Positions 24,551 through 34,110 are shown, counted from the stretch's first letter. The stretch is 64,000 bases of DNA from Phycisphaerales bacterium (GCA_028278245.1 JANQEQ010000055.1:1-64000); one strand, 5' to 3'. Translations and numbers: made by a program. Notes: generated by a model not told the origin, from the sequence alone.

Positions 24551-27121
24551 GTGAATAATTTACGACTATTCATCAGAGCCCTGGGGAGTGAGAGGCGATT
24601 CATTTTTCATACCGGTATTTTTCTTATGACAGTAATGTCCGTGTTGCTTTGTTCACCTACTCACGGTCAGGGATCGGAACAGATTAACCCCGGCGTCCCG
24701 AATCCGATTTCCTCGCGGGACCTGGACAGGTACGCCACACGACTGAATCTCAGCACAGGTCAGCAGCAACTGGCAGCGTCGTATCACTCTGAATATCTGG
24801 CAGAGTTTGAATTTCTCCGGGAACGGGAGATTGAGGATGTTGTACAAAGGTTCCGTACCGCTCCCCGGGAAATGATGCGCAATGCAAACGTGAGCGAAAT
24901 GCGCGATGTTCTGCAGGATGCGCGACGGATGCTGGATCACATTCGCGCCCTGGATGAACAATTTTTCAATCGGATCGAAACCCTGTGTTCCGAAGAGCAG
25001 ATGCAGATTATGCCGCAGGTCACGAAACAACGTGAGCGGGATCGGTATGGTGTCAACATGCTTCAATTTATGGGTGGTGGGAATCCGGCTCTGGGGGTTG
25101 CGCTGTCTGATCTGCTGCTGGAAATGGATCTGGATCCAGAGGAAACCGCTACGATGCAGATGTATGTTGCCGAGTACGAAACATCATTAACAGGCAAGCT
25201 CCGCGATGTGCATGAGGGAACTCTCAAAGTGATGGCCAAGGAACTGAACGATCTTCATGAACTCGGTATTACGGAGGATTCGCTTCAGCACAGGGAAATC
25301 AGTCGTCAATGGCGCGAGTCCATGTGGGGTGCCATGCGGTCTGTACGCAGCGAAATTACGGAACAGTCAGCCGGGATCAGTGAGTTCAATCTCCGTACCT
25401 GTCGTTTATGGTCGACCATTTTGACAGAGGATACGGCACTGGATTTTCGCTGGGATTATTATCAGCGTGTCTATTCGAGATTAAACGGTAATCCCACTGC
25501 ACTACTCGGTCGGTTTGATGCTGCTCTGGAGTTGCCCGAGATAACAGATGAACAACGTGAGGCAATTGAGGCTGAGGAGCAGGCGTTTATTCACCGCAAC
25601 GATTCACTTGCCGATGACATGATCGACTTGATAGAGGAGCAGCGGAGTGAAGATCGGTTTGCACGCGATCGAGAAAAAGCAGCCGCTATTCGTGAAGAAC
25701 TCGACGACCTGCAACAACGCGTGACCGATCTCCATCAAAGTACGCTTGATCATCTTGATGCGATGTTAGGTCCGGATCTGGCACAAGTATTGGATGATGA
25801 CCAACACCGGATTCTTACGTCAGTGGGTTCTGATGGAAAAGGCGACGGGGATGCAACGACGCGCGGAGGACCGGGGCGTGGGGGTGGAGGGATGCAGGAG
25901 TATCTGCAGAGAATGAGTGCCGTGGTGCGGCAGGTTAATATGCCCGGCCCCATCAGCAAAAAGGAATTGAAGGATATTAATCAGCGCTTGATGTTAGATG
26001 ACAGCACGTCCGTGATGCTGGATATGCTCTATCAGGATTACCTTGAGAATTATGAAACCTGGAAGCGAACAGAACTGGAACCACTGCGTAAACGGATACA
26101 GGATGCATGGAGGATCGAATCATCGCCGCAGGATTCGTCGGTTCCGTCAGATCAGGAGATTGAGCAGTTCGGAAAATCGCGTCAGAATTGCTTTCAACTG
26201 CGGCAAAAAGTGGACAAGAGATTTTTCGATAACATTGAGGTTCTTATTTCTGACGAAGAATATCTCGCAGCCTGGAATTCGTGGCAACGCTGGCACGAAA
26301 GGGAGATGTATCGGCGTCTGCAATCAGCAGGCGAAGATGAAGAGGAGTCACCGCGCGGTCCCGGTCGAGGAATGTTTGGTGGAGGAAGTGAGCTGGAAAA
26401 TGAAGCCAGAGTGGATCTTATTCAAATGCTTGATGACATCCAACTTGAAGCAGTACAACAAGACCTTTTATCCGATGATCTGTCAGCCTACGAATCAGAA
26501 TTGGTTGACTCTTTGCGGAAGCGTTATGAAATGATCGGGAAAACGAGAATCTGGCAGGAGATGATGATCGCACAACAATTCAGGCAGAGGGCAGGTGAGG
26601 GTCGTCCCAGCTTTGATCGGCAACGGTATGAGCAGTCGCGGCAATTGCAGCAGGACATCACCACGACTACCAATCAGATTCAGCAATTGAATCGCAACAC
26701 CATGCAGGATATTGAAGCCAGGATCGCTGAGGTCAGCGGTGATTCGATCAGCATCTTGTATTATCAGGTAGCGTTCCCCGAAGTGTACGAAGATCCAACC
26801 TCAGCTGAACCCTGGCTGGAACAGGTGATGAGTTGGGAAGATATCAACGAAGCGCAAAGGCAACGTTTGGCCGATATCGCAGCGGAGTATCATGCTGCGT
26901 ATAACACGGTCAATACCGAGTTGTTGAATTGGCATCTACAGCAGTCACAATCTGATTCCGGGGAAAGACGTTCAAATTGGGAGCAGCGGATGGACCAACG
27001 CAGTGAGTTGGCGCGCATTCACTTTGATCGAGATGATCTGAACCACAAAACCATGTTGAAAATAGAAGGGCTGCTCACCGAACAACAGAGCGAGCGTCTA
27101 CCAGATCCCCCCGCGCAATAG
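24551..27121 (+). CDS. Giant secreted helical protein with internal repeat (paralogue 1)
   Basis: An 856-residue protein starting at GTG with GGAGG nearby. A signal peptide (about 17-40, ending HGQG) suggests export. After it comes PNPISSRDLDRYATRLNLS, and a second copy of the same pattern begins near residue 465 (MPGPISKKELKDINQRLMLD), so the protein is an internal duplication. The rest is highly charged and helical, with short stretches like ITDEQREAI and INEAQRQRL that resemble the LTxxQ motif of Spy/CpxP periplasmic chaperones. Gly-rich linkers (GGPGRGGGGM, RGPGRGMFGGG) mark domain borders. The family is not known to me. It is followed by a paralogue at 27276. Confidence 0.8.
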   Translation: MNNLRLFIRALGSERRFIFHTGIFLMTVMSVLLCSPTHGQGSEQINPGVPNPISSRDLDRYATRLNLSTGQQQLAASYHSEYLAEFEFLREREIEDVVQRFRTAPREMMRNANVSEMRDVLQDARRMLDHIRALDEQFFNRIETLCSEEQMQIMPQVTKQRERDRYGVNMLQFMGGGNPALGVALSDLLLEMDLDPEETATMQMYVAEYETSLTGKLRDVHEGTLKVMAKELNDLHELGITEDSLQHREISRQWRESMWGAMRSVRSEITEQSAGISEFNLRTCRLWSTILTEDTALDFRWDYYQRVYSRLNGNPTALLGRFDAALELPEITDEQREAIEAEEQAFIHRNDSLADDMIDLIEEQRSEDRFARDREKAAAIREELDDLQQRVTDLHQSTLDHLDAMLGPDLAQVLDDDQHRILTSVGSDGKGDGDATTRGGPGRGGGGMQEYLQRMSAVVRQVNMPGPISKKELKDINQRLMLDDSTSVMLDMLYQDYLENYETWKRTELEPLRKRIQDAWRIESSPQDSSVPSDQEIEQFGKSRQNCFQLRQKVDKRFFDNIEVLISDEEYLAAWNSWQRWHEREMYRRLQSAGEDEEESPRGPGRGMFGGGSELENEARVDLIQMLDDIQLEAVQQDLLSDDLSAYESELVDSLRKRYEMIGKTRIWQEMMIAQQFRQRAGEGRPSFDRQRYEQSRQLQQDITTTTNQIQQLNRNTMQDIEARIAEVSGDSISILYYQVAFPEVYEDPTSAEPWLEQVMSWEDINEAQRQRLADIAAEYHAAYNTVNTELLNWHLQQSQSDSGERRSNWEQRMDQRSELARIHFDRDDLNHKTMLKIEGLLTEQQSERLPDPPAQ

Positions 27122-27275
27122 TACCCCCCATCTTCAATATGCAATGATGAAGGAAATGACGGAATAGTGATCAGGGACCGGCTGGTAGAGGGTGTGTGTA
27201 TAGTCTGGTACGCTGAAGCGATGAGACAATGGTTCAACGCAAAGTTGCGCGTGATATGTGAATGAGGAGCGAATC

Positions 27276-29774
27276 GTGAAATTACTCACAAAGAATCGAC
27301 TTGTTTCCCTGACAATCCTTCTCTGGATGATGGTGATATTGGTTGATGTTGCCGCAGTACAGGGACAGGGCACGATGGGAATGTTGCCCAATCCAATTTC
27401 CTCGCGCGAACTGACAACTTATTTTGATCGCCTGGGGATGAGTGAGCAACAGTGCCTGGCGGTTTATGCATTTCACGATCAGTACAAACGAGAATTTCGT
27501 GTCCTGCATGAATCAGAGATCACTATCTTCATGAAAGAACTCAGCATCATGGAAGGTGGCACTTTGCCGGAGAGGAAGCGTGTTGAGAATTTATTCAAAA
27601 ATCGTACGCGCTTACTGAAACGTATCGCGTCGATTGATGATCGCCTGATGGATCAAATGCAGACGATTTTGACGGATGAGCAGGCGGTAAAACTACCGCG
27701 TGTAAAGTTAGCCCGAGAGCGCACACGCCTGACCAGCCAGTTGATGATGGCATTCATGGGCGGACGGCCGCCATATGATCTCAGTGAGCCGTTTCTTGAA
27801 CTTGATCTTTCGCAGGAGGAATTTGCCGCTGCGGATCCTGTGATCGAGCAATATGAACGCCGTTTGACGACGGGTGTGCGTGAAATTAATGATTCATTTG
27901 CCTCGGTTATCTTGAGAATGTACGACGCCATGGACGAGATGGGGCTCGGTGAGGAAAACTTCGAGGATCTCGAAGAGGATCCGGAAAAAGCTGAAGAGAT
28001 CATGGAAACCATGCAGCAGATCATGATGGAGATCATGGCTGAGACTCAGAAAAAATCAAAGAAACTCAAGGAACTTAACAGACGCACTTACAATATGGTG
28101 GCGGATTTGCTTGAACCTCCATCAGCACGAAAACTACGGAACCAATTTTATCAAAACGCATACGGTCAGAGCGCTTTTGCGCTGGAAAATTACGAACCGT
28201 GGATCAATGTCGCAGCGGATATGGAAGACCTGACCGAACCACAACGCCAGGCAGTTACTGAATATGCGCAACTTATGCAGGAGAAGAGTGACAAAGTAGC
28301 GGAAGAAGCAGTCAAACTTATTTCCGAGTTCGAAGAGAACATGAATCCGTTTGATTACGACATGGAACTCTGGCAGGAACATTTCAAGAATATCGGAGAG
28401 CTGCAAAGCGATCTCACAGTAACTGCAAATGAAGCTATGAATTCTCTCAGGGATACACTTGGCGAAGAGCTGACAACGAAACTCACACAAAATGTGAGAA
28501 AGGCAGCAAATCGCGAACAGGCTGAAGATACGACTGAAGTGGTCACTCGGGAGATTGATGATAGCGAACTACAACGGGAAACGAGATTGAGTAGTGGAGA
28601 TTACTACCTGCCCAACGGCATTGGCCGAAGGGAGCTTCACGATTATCTCCAGCCGATGGATTTATCCGATGCGGAAAAAGCGCTGGTTGATGCATTGCAC
28701 GAAGATTATCTTCTTAACTTTGATGAATTGAAAGAGACAAAGCTGGAGTCCGTCTCCGAAGCGAATAATGAGCTTTGGGAATATGATGAAGATACCGAAT
28801 CAGTCACGCCGCCCACCGAAAAACAGGTGCGGGATCTCTATCGGTTGCGCAGCGAAGCGATGGATGCCGTTCTGAAGCTCGATCAATCGTTCTTCAGTGA
28901 TCTGGCGATACTCTTTACTGACAACGCAAGGATACAGCAGGTACAGCGTGCAGCTCGGAGTCGTCTGCGCCACGTTTACCGTTCAGTTCAGGAGCACATC
29001 TACACGTACAACAACAATGAATCATCACGTGTTGATTTGACGGAGTTAATTGGACAGCTGAATTTAACTTCCGAACAGTTCGAATCGATCGAGGAGGTGA
29101 TGACGGAATATGAAATAAAATCCGCTGATCTGATCAAGCGAAAATACGAGATCATGATGAATTACCAGAAAACGTCGGATATCTGGAGCGCAGAAGTCAC
29201 GCGCCTGCAACAGGAGGGAGAATTCAATGCTCTTGAAATCGGCCGACAATATCAACAGAGGATGGGAACCGCGCGTGAGCAGGTGAGTAATATCTGTGAA
29301 GAGATCATTCAGCAGAACCAACAGTCGATGGTTCAGTTGACCGAACAGATTTCCGGTTACGATGAGTCCGTCATCCGCAGAGAATATTCCAGGATGGCAT
29401 ACCCGTCGGTGTACGAAGATGAAGCCTCCGTGACGGGGCATCTCACGCGCGCCTTTCAACTCAACGATCTGACCGAAGAGCAGCGGAGGAGACTGGAGGA
29501 AATTGCTGCTGAGTACAGGCCCGCTTATGCGTCGTATTGCCAGCAACTCGTTGATCTGGGAGGCGAGCTGGATTGGTGGAGGATGGAAGCGGAAGACGCT
29601 GAAGCAAAGGATTACTTTGCCCGTCAGCAGGAACTTGCGACAATCAAATTTGACCGCGATGAACTCAGCGCTCGCACCGCCAGCGCCCTGGCACGAGTGC
29701 TGCGGGAGGAACAGGTCCGTGCCATCGGCGGCCTGCCCGAGCCTCCCGAGTCGACCGGACCCTGGGATTATTGA
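27276..29774 (+). CDS. Giant secreted helical protein with internal repeat (paralogue 2)
   Basis: The GTG at 27276 is preceded by GAGGAG, so I start there rather than at the GTG at 27258; 832 residues. The signal peptide (about 10-30) ends near VQGQG. PNPISSRELTTYFDRLGMS opens the mature part, and YYLPNGIGRRELHDYLQPMDLS near residue 445 opens a second copy of the same unit. LTEPQRQAV, LTSEQFESI and LTEEQRRRLEEIAAEYRPAY are LTxxQ-like stretches. It is clearly homologous to its upstream neighbour, including the C-terminal YEDEASV and WLEQ-type region and the close (DRDEL, then K-x-x-L-x-x-E). Function unknown; probably periplasmic. Confidence 0.8.
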   Translation: MKLLTKNRLVSLTILLWMMVILVDVAAVQGQGTMGMLPNPISSRELTTYFDRLGMSEQQCLAVYAFHDQYKREFRVLHESEITIFMKELSIMEGGTLPERKRVENLFKNRTRLLKRIASIDDRLMDQMQTILTDEQAVKLPRVKLARERTRLTSQLMMAFMGGRPPYDLSEPFLELDLSQEEFAAADPVIEQYERRLTTGVREINDSFASVILRMYDAMDEMGLGEENFEDLEEDPEKAEEIMETMQQIMMEIMAETQKKSKKLKELNRRTYNMVADLLEPPSARKLRNQFYQNAYGQSAFALENYEPWINVAADMEDLTEPQRQAVTEYAQLMQEKSDKVAEEAVKLISEFEENMNPFDYDMELWQEHFKNIGELQSDLTVTANEAMNSLRDTLGEELTTKLTQNVRKAANREQAEDTTEVVTREIDDSELQRETRLSSGDYYLPNGIGRRELHDYLQPMDLSDAEKALVDALHEDYLLNFDELKETKLESVSEANNELWEYDEDTESVTPPTEKQVRDLYRLRSEAMDAVLKLDQSFFSDLAILFTDNARIQQVQRAARSRLRHVYRSVQEHIYTYNNNESSRVDLTELIGQLNLTSEQFESIEEVMTEYEIKSADLIKRKYEIMMNYQKTSDIWSAEVTRLQQEGEFNALEIGRQYQQRMGTAREQVSNICEEIIQQNQQSMVQLTEQISGYDESVIRREYSRMAYPSVYEDEASVTGHLTRAFQLNDLTEEQRRRLEEIAAEYRPAYASYCQQLVDLGGELDWWRMEAEDAEAKDYFARQQELATIKFDRDELSARTASALARVLREEQVRAIGGLPEPPESTGPWDY

Positions 29775-29805
29775 GTTGCCTGACTGAAATTGAATACAGA
29801 GAGTG

Positions 29806-29881
29806 ATGCTGTCACCCGCGCCAACCAATTTCCAGGAGAGGGGAACAGATTTTCCCTCCCGGTGTCTCAGTAATAGCATCA
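29806..29881 (+). terminator. Long stem-loop between paralogue 2 and lpoB-like gene
   Basis: An outer GATGCT (29806-29811) pairs with AGCATC (29876-29881), and an inner GAGGGGAA region pairs with TTTCCCTC. It has no T run. It may attenuate read-through. Confidence 0.3.
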
Positions 29882-29949
29882 GCCAACTGGTAAAAATCCA
29901 ACGGCGACTGCGCAACCTTCTTTGACACATCAGCACAAGGATATTGACC

Positions 29950-30567
29950 GTGAACTGCAAACTGATATCACTCATCATCCTGGCGTCTGTTCTGCTGACC
30001 GCCTGCACCACCACGCAGGAGCCGCCTCCTAATCGCGGCCGATCCGGCATGCGCCTGGATCCCACGCACGATTCCAATGCCGAGCTTGGCAGCCTGGCAC
30101 CAAGATCTGCTGACCTGGTGAATGCAACGGACAGCATGGCTCAGGACATCGCATCTCGGCTGGACATCACCAACCGTGAAACTCCTCCGCATATTGTGAT
30201 GGGCTCGATTGAAAACAATTCGTCGATGCCGCATCAGAGCTACCAGGCATTTCTGGTTCGACTGCGCGCGACATTGCAATCGTCCGGCGCGCGTCACGGA
30301 TTGCGTTTCATCCGTGAGCGACAGGATATGGAAACCTACCGTCAGCGCGAGTACGGCGAGAAAGATCCGACACGTACCGCGGCTGCCTATCAGTCCGATG
30401 CCGATTACATGCTGACCTGCGAACTTTATGATCTGCCATCCGGCCGCACAAATTATTTCCTCTTCGATTACCAGCTCATTCAGCTCGTTGAAAATGCAGA
30501 GTCCGGTCCCAACGTCGGTGTCGGCGCGATCGTGTGGGAGAATATGTACGAAGTGAAGTATCAATAA
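29950..30567 (+). CDS. LpoB-like lipoprotein (copy 1)
   Basis: I start at the GTG at 29950, 8 nt after AAGGA. The 205-residue protein has a lipoprotein signal ending LLTAC (lipidated Cys). The body follows the LpoB pattern: SADLVNATDSMAQDIAS, PHIVMGSIENNSS, LRATLQSSGARHGLRFI, and YMLTCELYDLPSGRTNYFLFDYQLIQLV with the end IVWENMYEVKY. LpoB activates penicillin-binding protein 1B from the outer membrane in enterobacteria. Its cluster partners (COG3014-like, YcfL-like) support the family call. The PBP partner is not in the window. Confidence 0.82.
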   Translation: MNCKLISLIILASVLLTACTTTQEPPPNRGRSGMRLDPTHDSNAELGSLAPRSADLVNATDSMAQDIASRLDITNRETPPHIVMGSIENNSSMPHQSYQAFLVRLRATLQSSGARHGLRFIRERQDMETYRQREYGEKDPTRTAAAYQSDADYMLTCELYDLPSGRTNYFLFDYQLIQLVENAESGPNVGVGAIVWENMYEVKYQ

Positions 30568-30605
30568 ATCTGACCACCGAATCATCTGCAGTTCAGATCA
30601 ACACC

Positions 30606-31175
30606 ATGGCGATCCCGATGAAATCATTGATGTTCATGATTCTCACGCTGGGAGTGATGGGTTGCGCAATGCCGACGCATCCGCGTACCCCGTTTCTTCG
30701 TAGTGTTGATCTGGTGGATATGACCAACAATCTCTCAGAATCGTTCGCTCATGATGAGATTATTAACTCACGCACTTCGGATGACTCTCCGTGGGTAATC
30801 AGCCTGAACGATGTTGTTAATAACACCCAGCAGATTATCCCTGAATCAGAGCGATGGTTGTATGTTGCCCGCTTGCGATCTCGACTTGCGCAATCCGATT
30901 GTTCTGCCAGGCATAACATGATCTGGGTGGTGCCACCGGAGGGAATACAGCGGATTGATGATGAGAATACAGGCTCTTCTTCCCTGGCTGAGCAACGTTT
31001 GACGCCCACACATCTTCTCACCGGTGAATTCGTTGCACTGACTAATACATCACATACGGGGCGCTCTGATACTTATGTCTGTGATTATCAACTCGTCGAT
31101 CTTCAATCCGGTTTGATCGTTTGGGAAGATGCATGGGAAGTAAAGCGATACGCCTCCGGCCTGACGTATGATTGA
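30606..31175 (+). CDS. LpoB-like lipoprotein (copy 2)
   Basis: A 189-residue second member with lipobox VMGC, the same SVDLVDMTNNLSESFAHDEI, SLNDVVNNT, LRSRLAQSD, and the closing SDTYVCDYQLVDLQSGLIVWEDAWEVKRY as copy 1. The sequence is well diverged from copy 1, and IENNSS is replaced by LNDVVNNTQQ. An in-frame ATG lies four codons further in. Both copies lie in the same direction, 38 nt apart. Confidence 0.8.
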   Translation: MAIPMKSLMFMILTLGVMGCAMPTHPRTPFLRSVDLVDMTNNLSESFAHDEIINSRTSDDSPWVISLNDVVNNTQQIIPESERWLYVARLRSRLAQSDCSARHNMIWVVPPEGIQRIDDENTGSSSLAEQRLTPTHLLTGEFVALTNTSHTGRSDTYVCDYQLVDLQSGLIVWEDAWEVKRYASGLTYD

Positions 31176-31216
31176 TCAATATCACTGATATATGACATTG
31201 TTATTGGAAGAAACTT

Positions 31217-32509
31217 ATGTTCAGATCAACCTTCAACCTAGCCTGTACTGCTGTAGGTTGCGTGTTGATCTTTGCGTTATCAGGATGCCAAACCGGAGCG
31301 CAATACAATCCTGCGAGAGATGCGTATTACGATTATGACTTTGCTCAATCATGTACTATTCTGCGCGAAGAAATCATGGGGAGTGATGATGAGCAGGTGA
31401 TTCTCAACAATCTTCGCCTGGGTATGGCGGCATTGGCAGAGGGAGATTGGGAACAGGCAGATCGAGCATTGAACCATTCATTTCATTGGCTCAGCACACC
31501 CGGTCTCAACGATGATCGCAATACCGCGGCAGTACTGACGCACGAAGGTGTCCGCATCTGGAAGGGTGAGCCGTTTGAGCAGGCACTGGGTTATCATTAT
31601 GTGGCAACGCTGCACGCAATCAACAACGATTGGGAAAATGCCCGCGCCGCCGCTGCCAACAGCATCATGCGCCTGAGCGATTTCCAGGAAGGTCCGCAAT
31701 CATATTCCAATAATAATCCCGCAACGAATTTCACCCTGGGTCTGCTCATGCAGGCGATTGCTTCTGATCATGCTTCTCTTGCCGACAGTACACCGCTATA
31801 TGAAGCGGCGTTGAAGAATGATACTGAATTGAGATCAATAATCGATGCGCTTCGACAACGACGTTACAACACCATTCTCCTGCTGGATTTCGGCAAGGGG
31901 CCTTCCAAGAAATCCTTCGGCCCGGACAATGCCCACGCAGAATTCATCAACCAATCAAATCAGCAACATGCAGCACGAATCACGATCAATAAGCAGCAAT
32001 CAATTCGCGCGCTTCCGGTTTGCAATGTCAATGAGCTGGCAGATGAATATACCTGGAATCGTTTTGAGGAAATCAGGCAGACAAAAAGCGCAATCGGTCA
32101 AACGTTGTTCCTCTCCGGCGCGATCCTGGCAGGAGCGAGCGATGACGATTCCACACTCTGGGCCGGCGTGGGGATGATGCTGGCTGGCCTCTTTTCCCGA
32201 GCTACTTCCTCTGCCGATCTACGCTATCTCGATTATGCCCCGCAACTCATCTACCTCATTCCCCTGGAACTGGATCAAATCAGCGATCTCAGCGCGCATA
32301 TCGAACACGTGCCCAATGCGACCATACAACTTCCAGCGATCACACCGGGAACGACCGATCAGCCGCGCGTAATTTATCTTCGCCTCTATCATCATGCTGG
32401 TCCCCAACCAGCCTGGCTGACTACACACAACATGAATCATGAGACACAGGGGAATGATCACACAATGACCCGTGTCTCTGAGAATACACCACCTGGAGAT
32501 TCACCATGA
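31217..32509 (+). CDS. COG3014-like lipoprotein with TPR-like repeats
   Basis: The 430-residue protein has a lipoprotein signal ending ALSGC, then a helical TPR-like region (about 30-190, with EGDWEQADRALNHSFHWL and FEQALGYHYVATLHAINNDWENARAA), followed by a beta-rich domain. This fits the uncharacterised lipoprotein family that accompanies lpoB and ycfL homologues in several Gram-negative bacteria. The stop overlaps the start of the next gene by 4 nt (ATGA), so the two are translationally coupled. Confidence 0.8.
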   Translation: MFRSTFNLACTAVGCVLIFALSGCQTGAQYNPARDAYYDYDFAQSCTILREEIMGSDDEQVILNNLRLGMAALAEGDWEQADRALNHSFHWLSTPGLNDDRNTAAVLTHEGVRIWKGEPFEQALGYHYVATLHAINNDWENARAAAANSIMRLSDFQEGPQSYSNNNPATNFTLGLLMQAIASDHASLADSTPLYEAALKNDTELRSIIDALRQRRYNTILLLDFGKGPSKKSFGPDNAHAEFINQSNQQHAARITINKQQSIRALPVCNVNELADEYTWNRFEEIRQTKSAIGQTLFLSGAILAGASDDDSTLWAGVGMMLAGLFSRATSSADLRYLDYAPQLIYLIPLELDQISDLSAHIEHVPNATIQLPAITPGTTDQPRVIYLRLYHHAGPQPAWLTTHNMNHETQGNDHTMTRVSENTPPGDSP

Positions 32510-32937
32510 CTACGTTGAGCAAGTTTGCATACTTTTTTTTCATCGCAGCATTTGTGATGTTAGCCACCAGTTGCACCGCCCCGCCGGATCTCTCGCCGCC
32601 GACCGGGATGGGCGATCCCTACCCGGCGCCGGAGAATGACCCGCGCATCGCAATCCTCGCACCTGATCTGCGCCCCTGGCTGGGATTCCACACCCCGATT
32701 GTGCAGGATGACGGCCAGCGCCCCATGCACGTGCAACTCCCCGTGCGCAACCTCGCGGAAAAAACTTATCTCATCGACTATCGCATTATCTTTTACGATG
32801 CCAGCGGCTTTGAACTTTCCCCGGTGATGGGCTGGCGCATGGTCGATCTGCGTCCCAAACAAACTGCGCGACTCGATGGCAAAGCGCTCAGTACAGATGC
32901 CGCAAGCTGGCGCGCTGAAGTCAAATGGGCCCGATGA
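32506..32937 (+). CDS. YcfL-like (DUF1425) lipoprotein
   Basis: The 143-residue protein has a lipoprotein signal ending LATSC and a DUF1425-like beta domain: MHVQLPVRNLAEKTYLIDYRIIFYDASGFELSP, MGWRMVDLRPKQTARLDGKAL and the end SWRAEVKWAR. In E. coli ycfL lies next to lpoB. It closes the lipoprotein operon. The last 60 nt (32878-32937) are repeated with 5 mismatches at 34051-34110, beyond the FRG gene, which suggests that a DNA segment was inserted at this gene end. Confidence 0.82.
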   Translation: MTTLSKFAYFFFIAAFVMLATSCTAPPDLSPPTGMGDPYPAPENDPRIAILAPDLRPWLGFHTPIVQDDGQRPMHVQLPVRNLAEKTYLIDYRIIFYDASGFELSPVMGWRMVDLRPKQTARLDGKALSTDAASWRAEVKWAR

Positions 32938-32974
32938 AAACTCGACCGTACTCACAAAACTCCTCAATATGACG

Positions 32975-33817
32975 TCACCAAGTATTCCCCCATGTGCCAT
33001 TATGTAGATTTGAATCTCTTGTCCATCCTTCCGGGTCGGGAAAGAGAGTCGAATAGGATTTATTATGCGCTTTAAGATCATTGAGCACGATATCAGCCCT
33101 AGTCCCTGAGAGAATGAATCTAACTAAGTGGTCTGAAACTACTTTTTGCCGCATAAATGCCTCAAGATCATATACTTTGGTACTGCTAAGCTCTGTAAAC
33201 AACCCTCTTTGAGCCCTTTGCCTTGTTGCGCCAGGCTCGGGAGGAGTACTGTTGTGTATATGAAATTCATCGAACGATGGTAGATTCGAAAGACACAAAG
33301 CCCAAACGGATACACAACCAAATAAACATTCTTCTAGATTATATGACTCATAGCATTGGTAATCGCCGATTTCTATTCCCGGTAAGCGCACTTTTGCGAA
33401 AGCTTCGAAAGCAAAAAATGCTGCTGTAAGCGGGCACCATGTCCAGTCAAGAAGTCGAGTGATGAGACCATGATGTCTGCCAAAAGCCCATAAATTGAAT
33501 GGATTCCAATTAGCAGCTTGGGGGTAGTGTGGAATTAGACATTTACGAAATCGAACAAGTCGAGGTTGTAAATTATCCTCTGATGAGAAATTTTCACCAT
33601 CTCTGAGCATCCCCGGGGGGTGAAGTGCTAATTTTCTTTCAAACCAGCGCTCATAAAGCGACTGAAGTTTCCAGCGCTGATCTTTCCATCCATTGGGAGG
33701 GTCAGGGCTACAGTCAGCATGACCACGAAATATGTAATCATTATTTTCGGTGTATTCTGAGATAAGAGACTTGAATTCATCCCAGGATTTACATTTTATT
33801 TCTTGCACAACTTCCAT
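32975..33817 (-). CDS. FRG-domain protein
   Basis: The 280-residue protein has the FRG motif set: DYIFRGHADCSP, KLQSLYERWF, GRHHGLITRLLDWTWCPLTAAFFAFEAF and ATRQRAQRGLFTELSSTKVY. The name refers to the conserved Phe-Arg-Gly. The domain is found in defence islands and mobile regions, and its biochemistry is not settled. The gene is AT-richer than the flanking lipoprotein genes, has no close partner except a possible 42-residue ORF upstream, and lies inside a segment bounded by a 60-bp gene-end duplication. It is probably acquired cargo. Confidence 0.85.
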   Translation of the reverse strand: MEVVQEIKCKSWDEFKSLISEYTENNDYIFRGHADCSPDPPNGWKDQRWKLQSLYERWFERKLALHPPGMLRDGENFSSEDNLQPRLVRFRKCLIPHYPQAANWNPFNLWAFGRHHGLITRLLDWTWCPLTAAFFAFEAFAKVRLPGIEIGDYQCYESYNLEECLFGCVSVWALCLSNLPSFDEFHIHNSTPPEPGATRQRAQRGLFTELSSTKVYDLEAFMRQKVVSDHLVRFILSGTRADIVLNDLKAHNKSYSTLFPDPEGWTRDSNLHNGTWGNTW

Positions 33818-33915
33818 GGTTAACCATCCTATGCTTCATAGCTATCCGCAATATTTAGTGACCAGCTTAAGTACTGTAGATCAATCATGTACTTAATTGT
33901 TACCTTATCAACAGT

Positions 33916-34044
33916 CTACTCTTCTATACTGAAAGTTCCTCGAGGATTTTCCACAAGTTGCACTACCTTCTGATAAGCTTGCGGTTTACTAAATGTTCGA
34001 CATCCAGCACACAATATAATCTCTAAAGTGATACCACACTTCAT
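33916..34044 (-). CDS. Possible 42-residue Cys-containing protein
   Basis: An ATG at 34044 opens a 42-codon frame starting MKCGITLEIILCAGCRTFSK, ending with a charged tail. It lies within the inserted segment upstream of the FRG gene, between that gene and the duplicated ycfL end. There is no convincing ribosome site. It may be a partner of the FRG protein or a chance frame. Confidence 0.25.
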   Translation of the reverse strand: MKCGITLEIILCAGCRTFSKPQAYQKVVQLVENPRGTFSIEE

Positions 34045-34050
34045 TTGGTT

Positions 34051-34110
34051 GGCAAAGCGCTCAGCACAGATGCCGCAAGCTGGTGCGCTGAAGTCAAATG
34101 GGCACGCTAA
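34051..34110 (+). pseudogene. Duplicated 3' end of the ycfL-like gene
   Basis: This 60-nt stretch matches 32878-32937 at 55 of 60 positions and reads in frame as the end of the YcfL-like protein, closing EVKWAR and a TAA stop. Four of the five differences are synonymous (including the stop), and one changes Arg to Cys. The intervening 1.1 kb carries the FRG gene. It looks like a gene-end relic left by an insertion. Confidence 0.7.

Noticed and set aside
29064-30137. Minus-strand frame of 357 codons
   Set aside because: It is antisense to the end of the second giant paralogue and the start of the LpoB-like gene, both with good starts and signal peptides.
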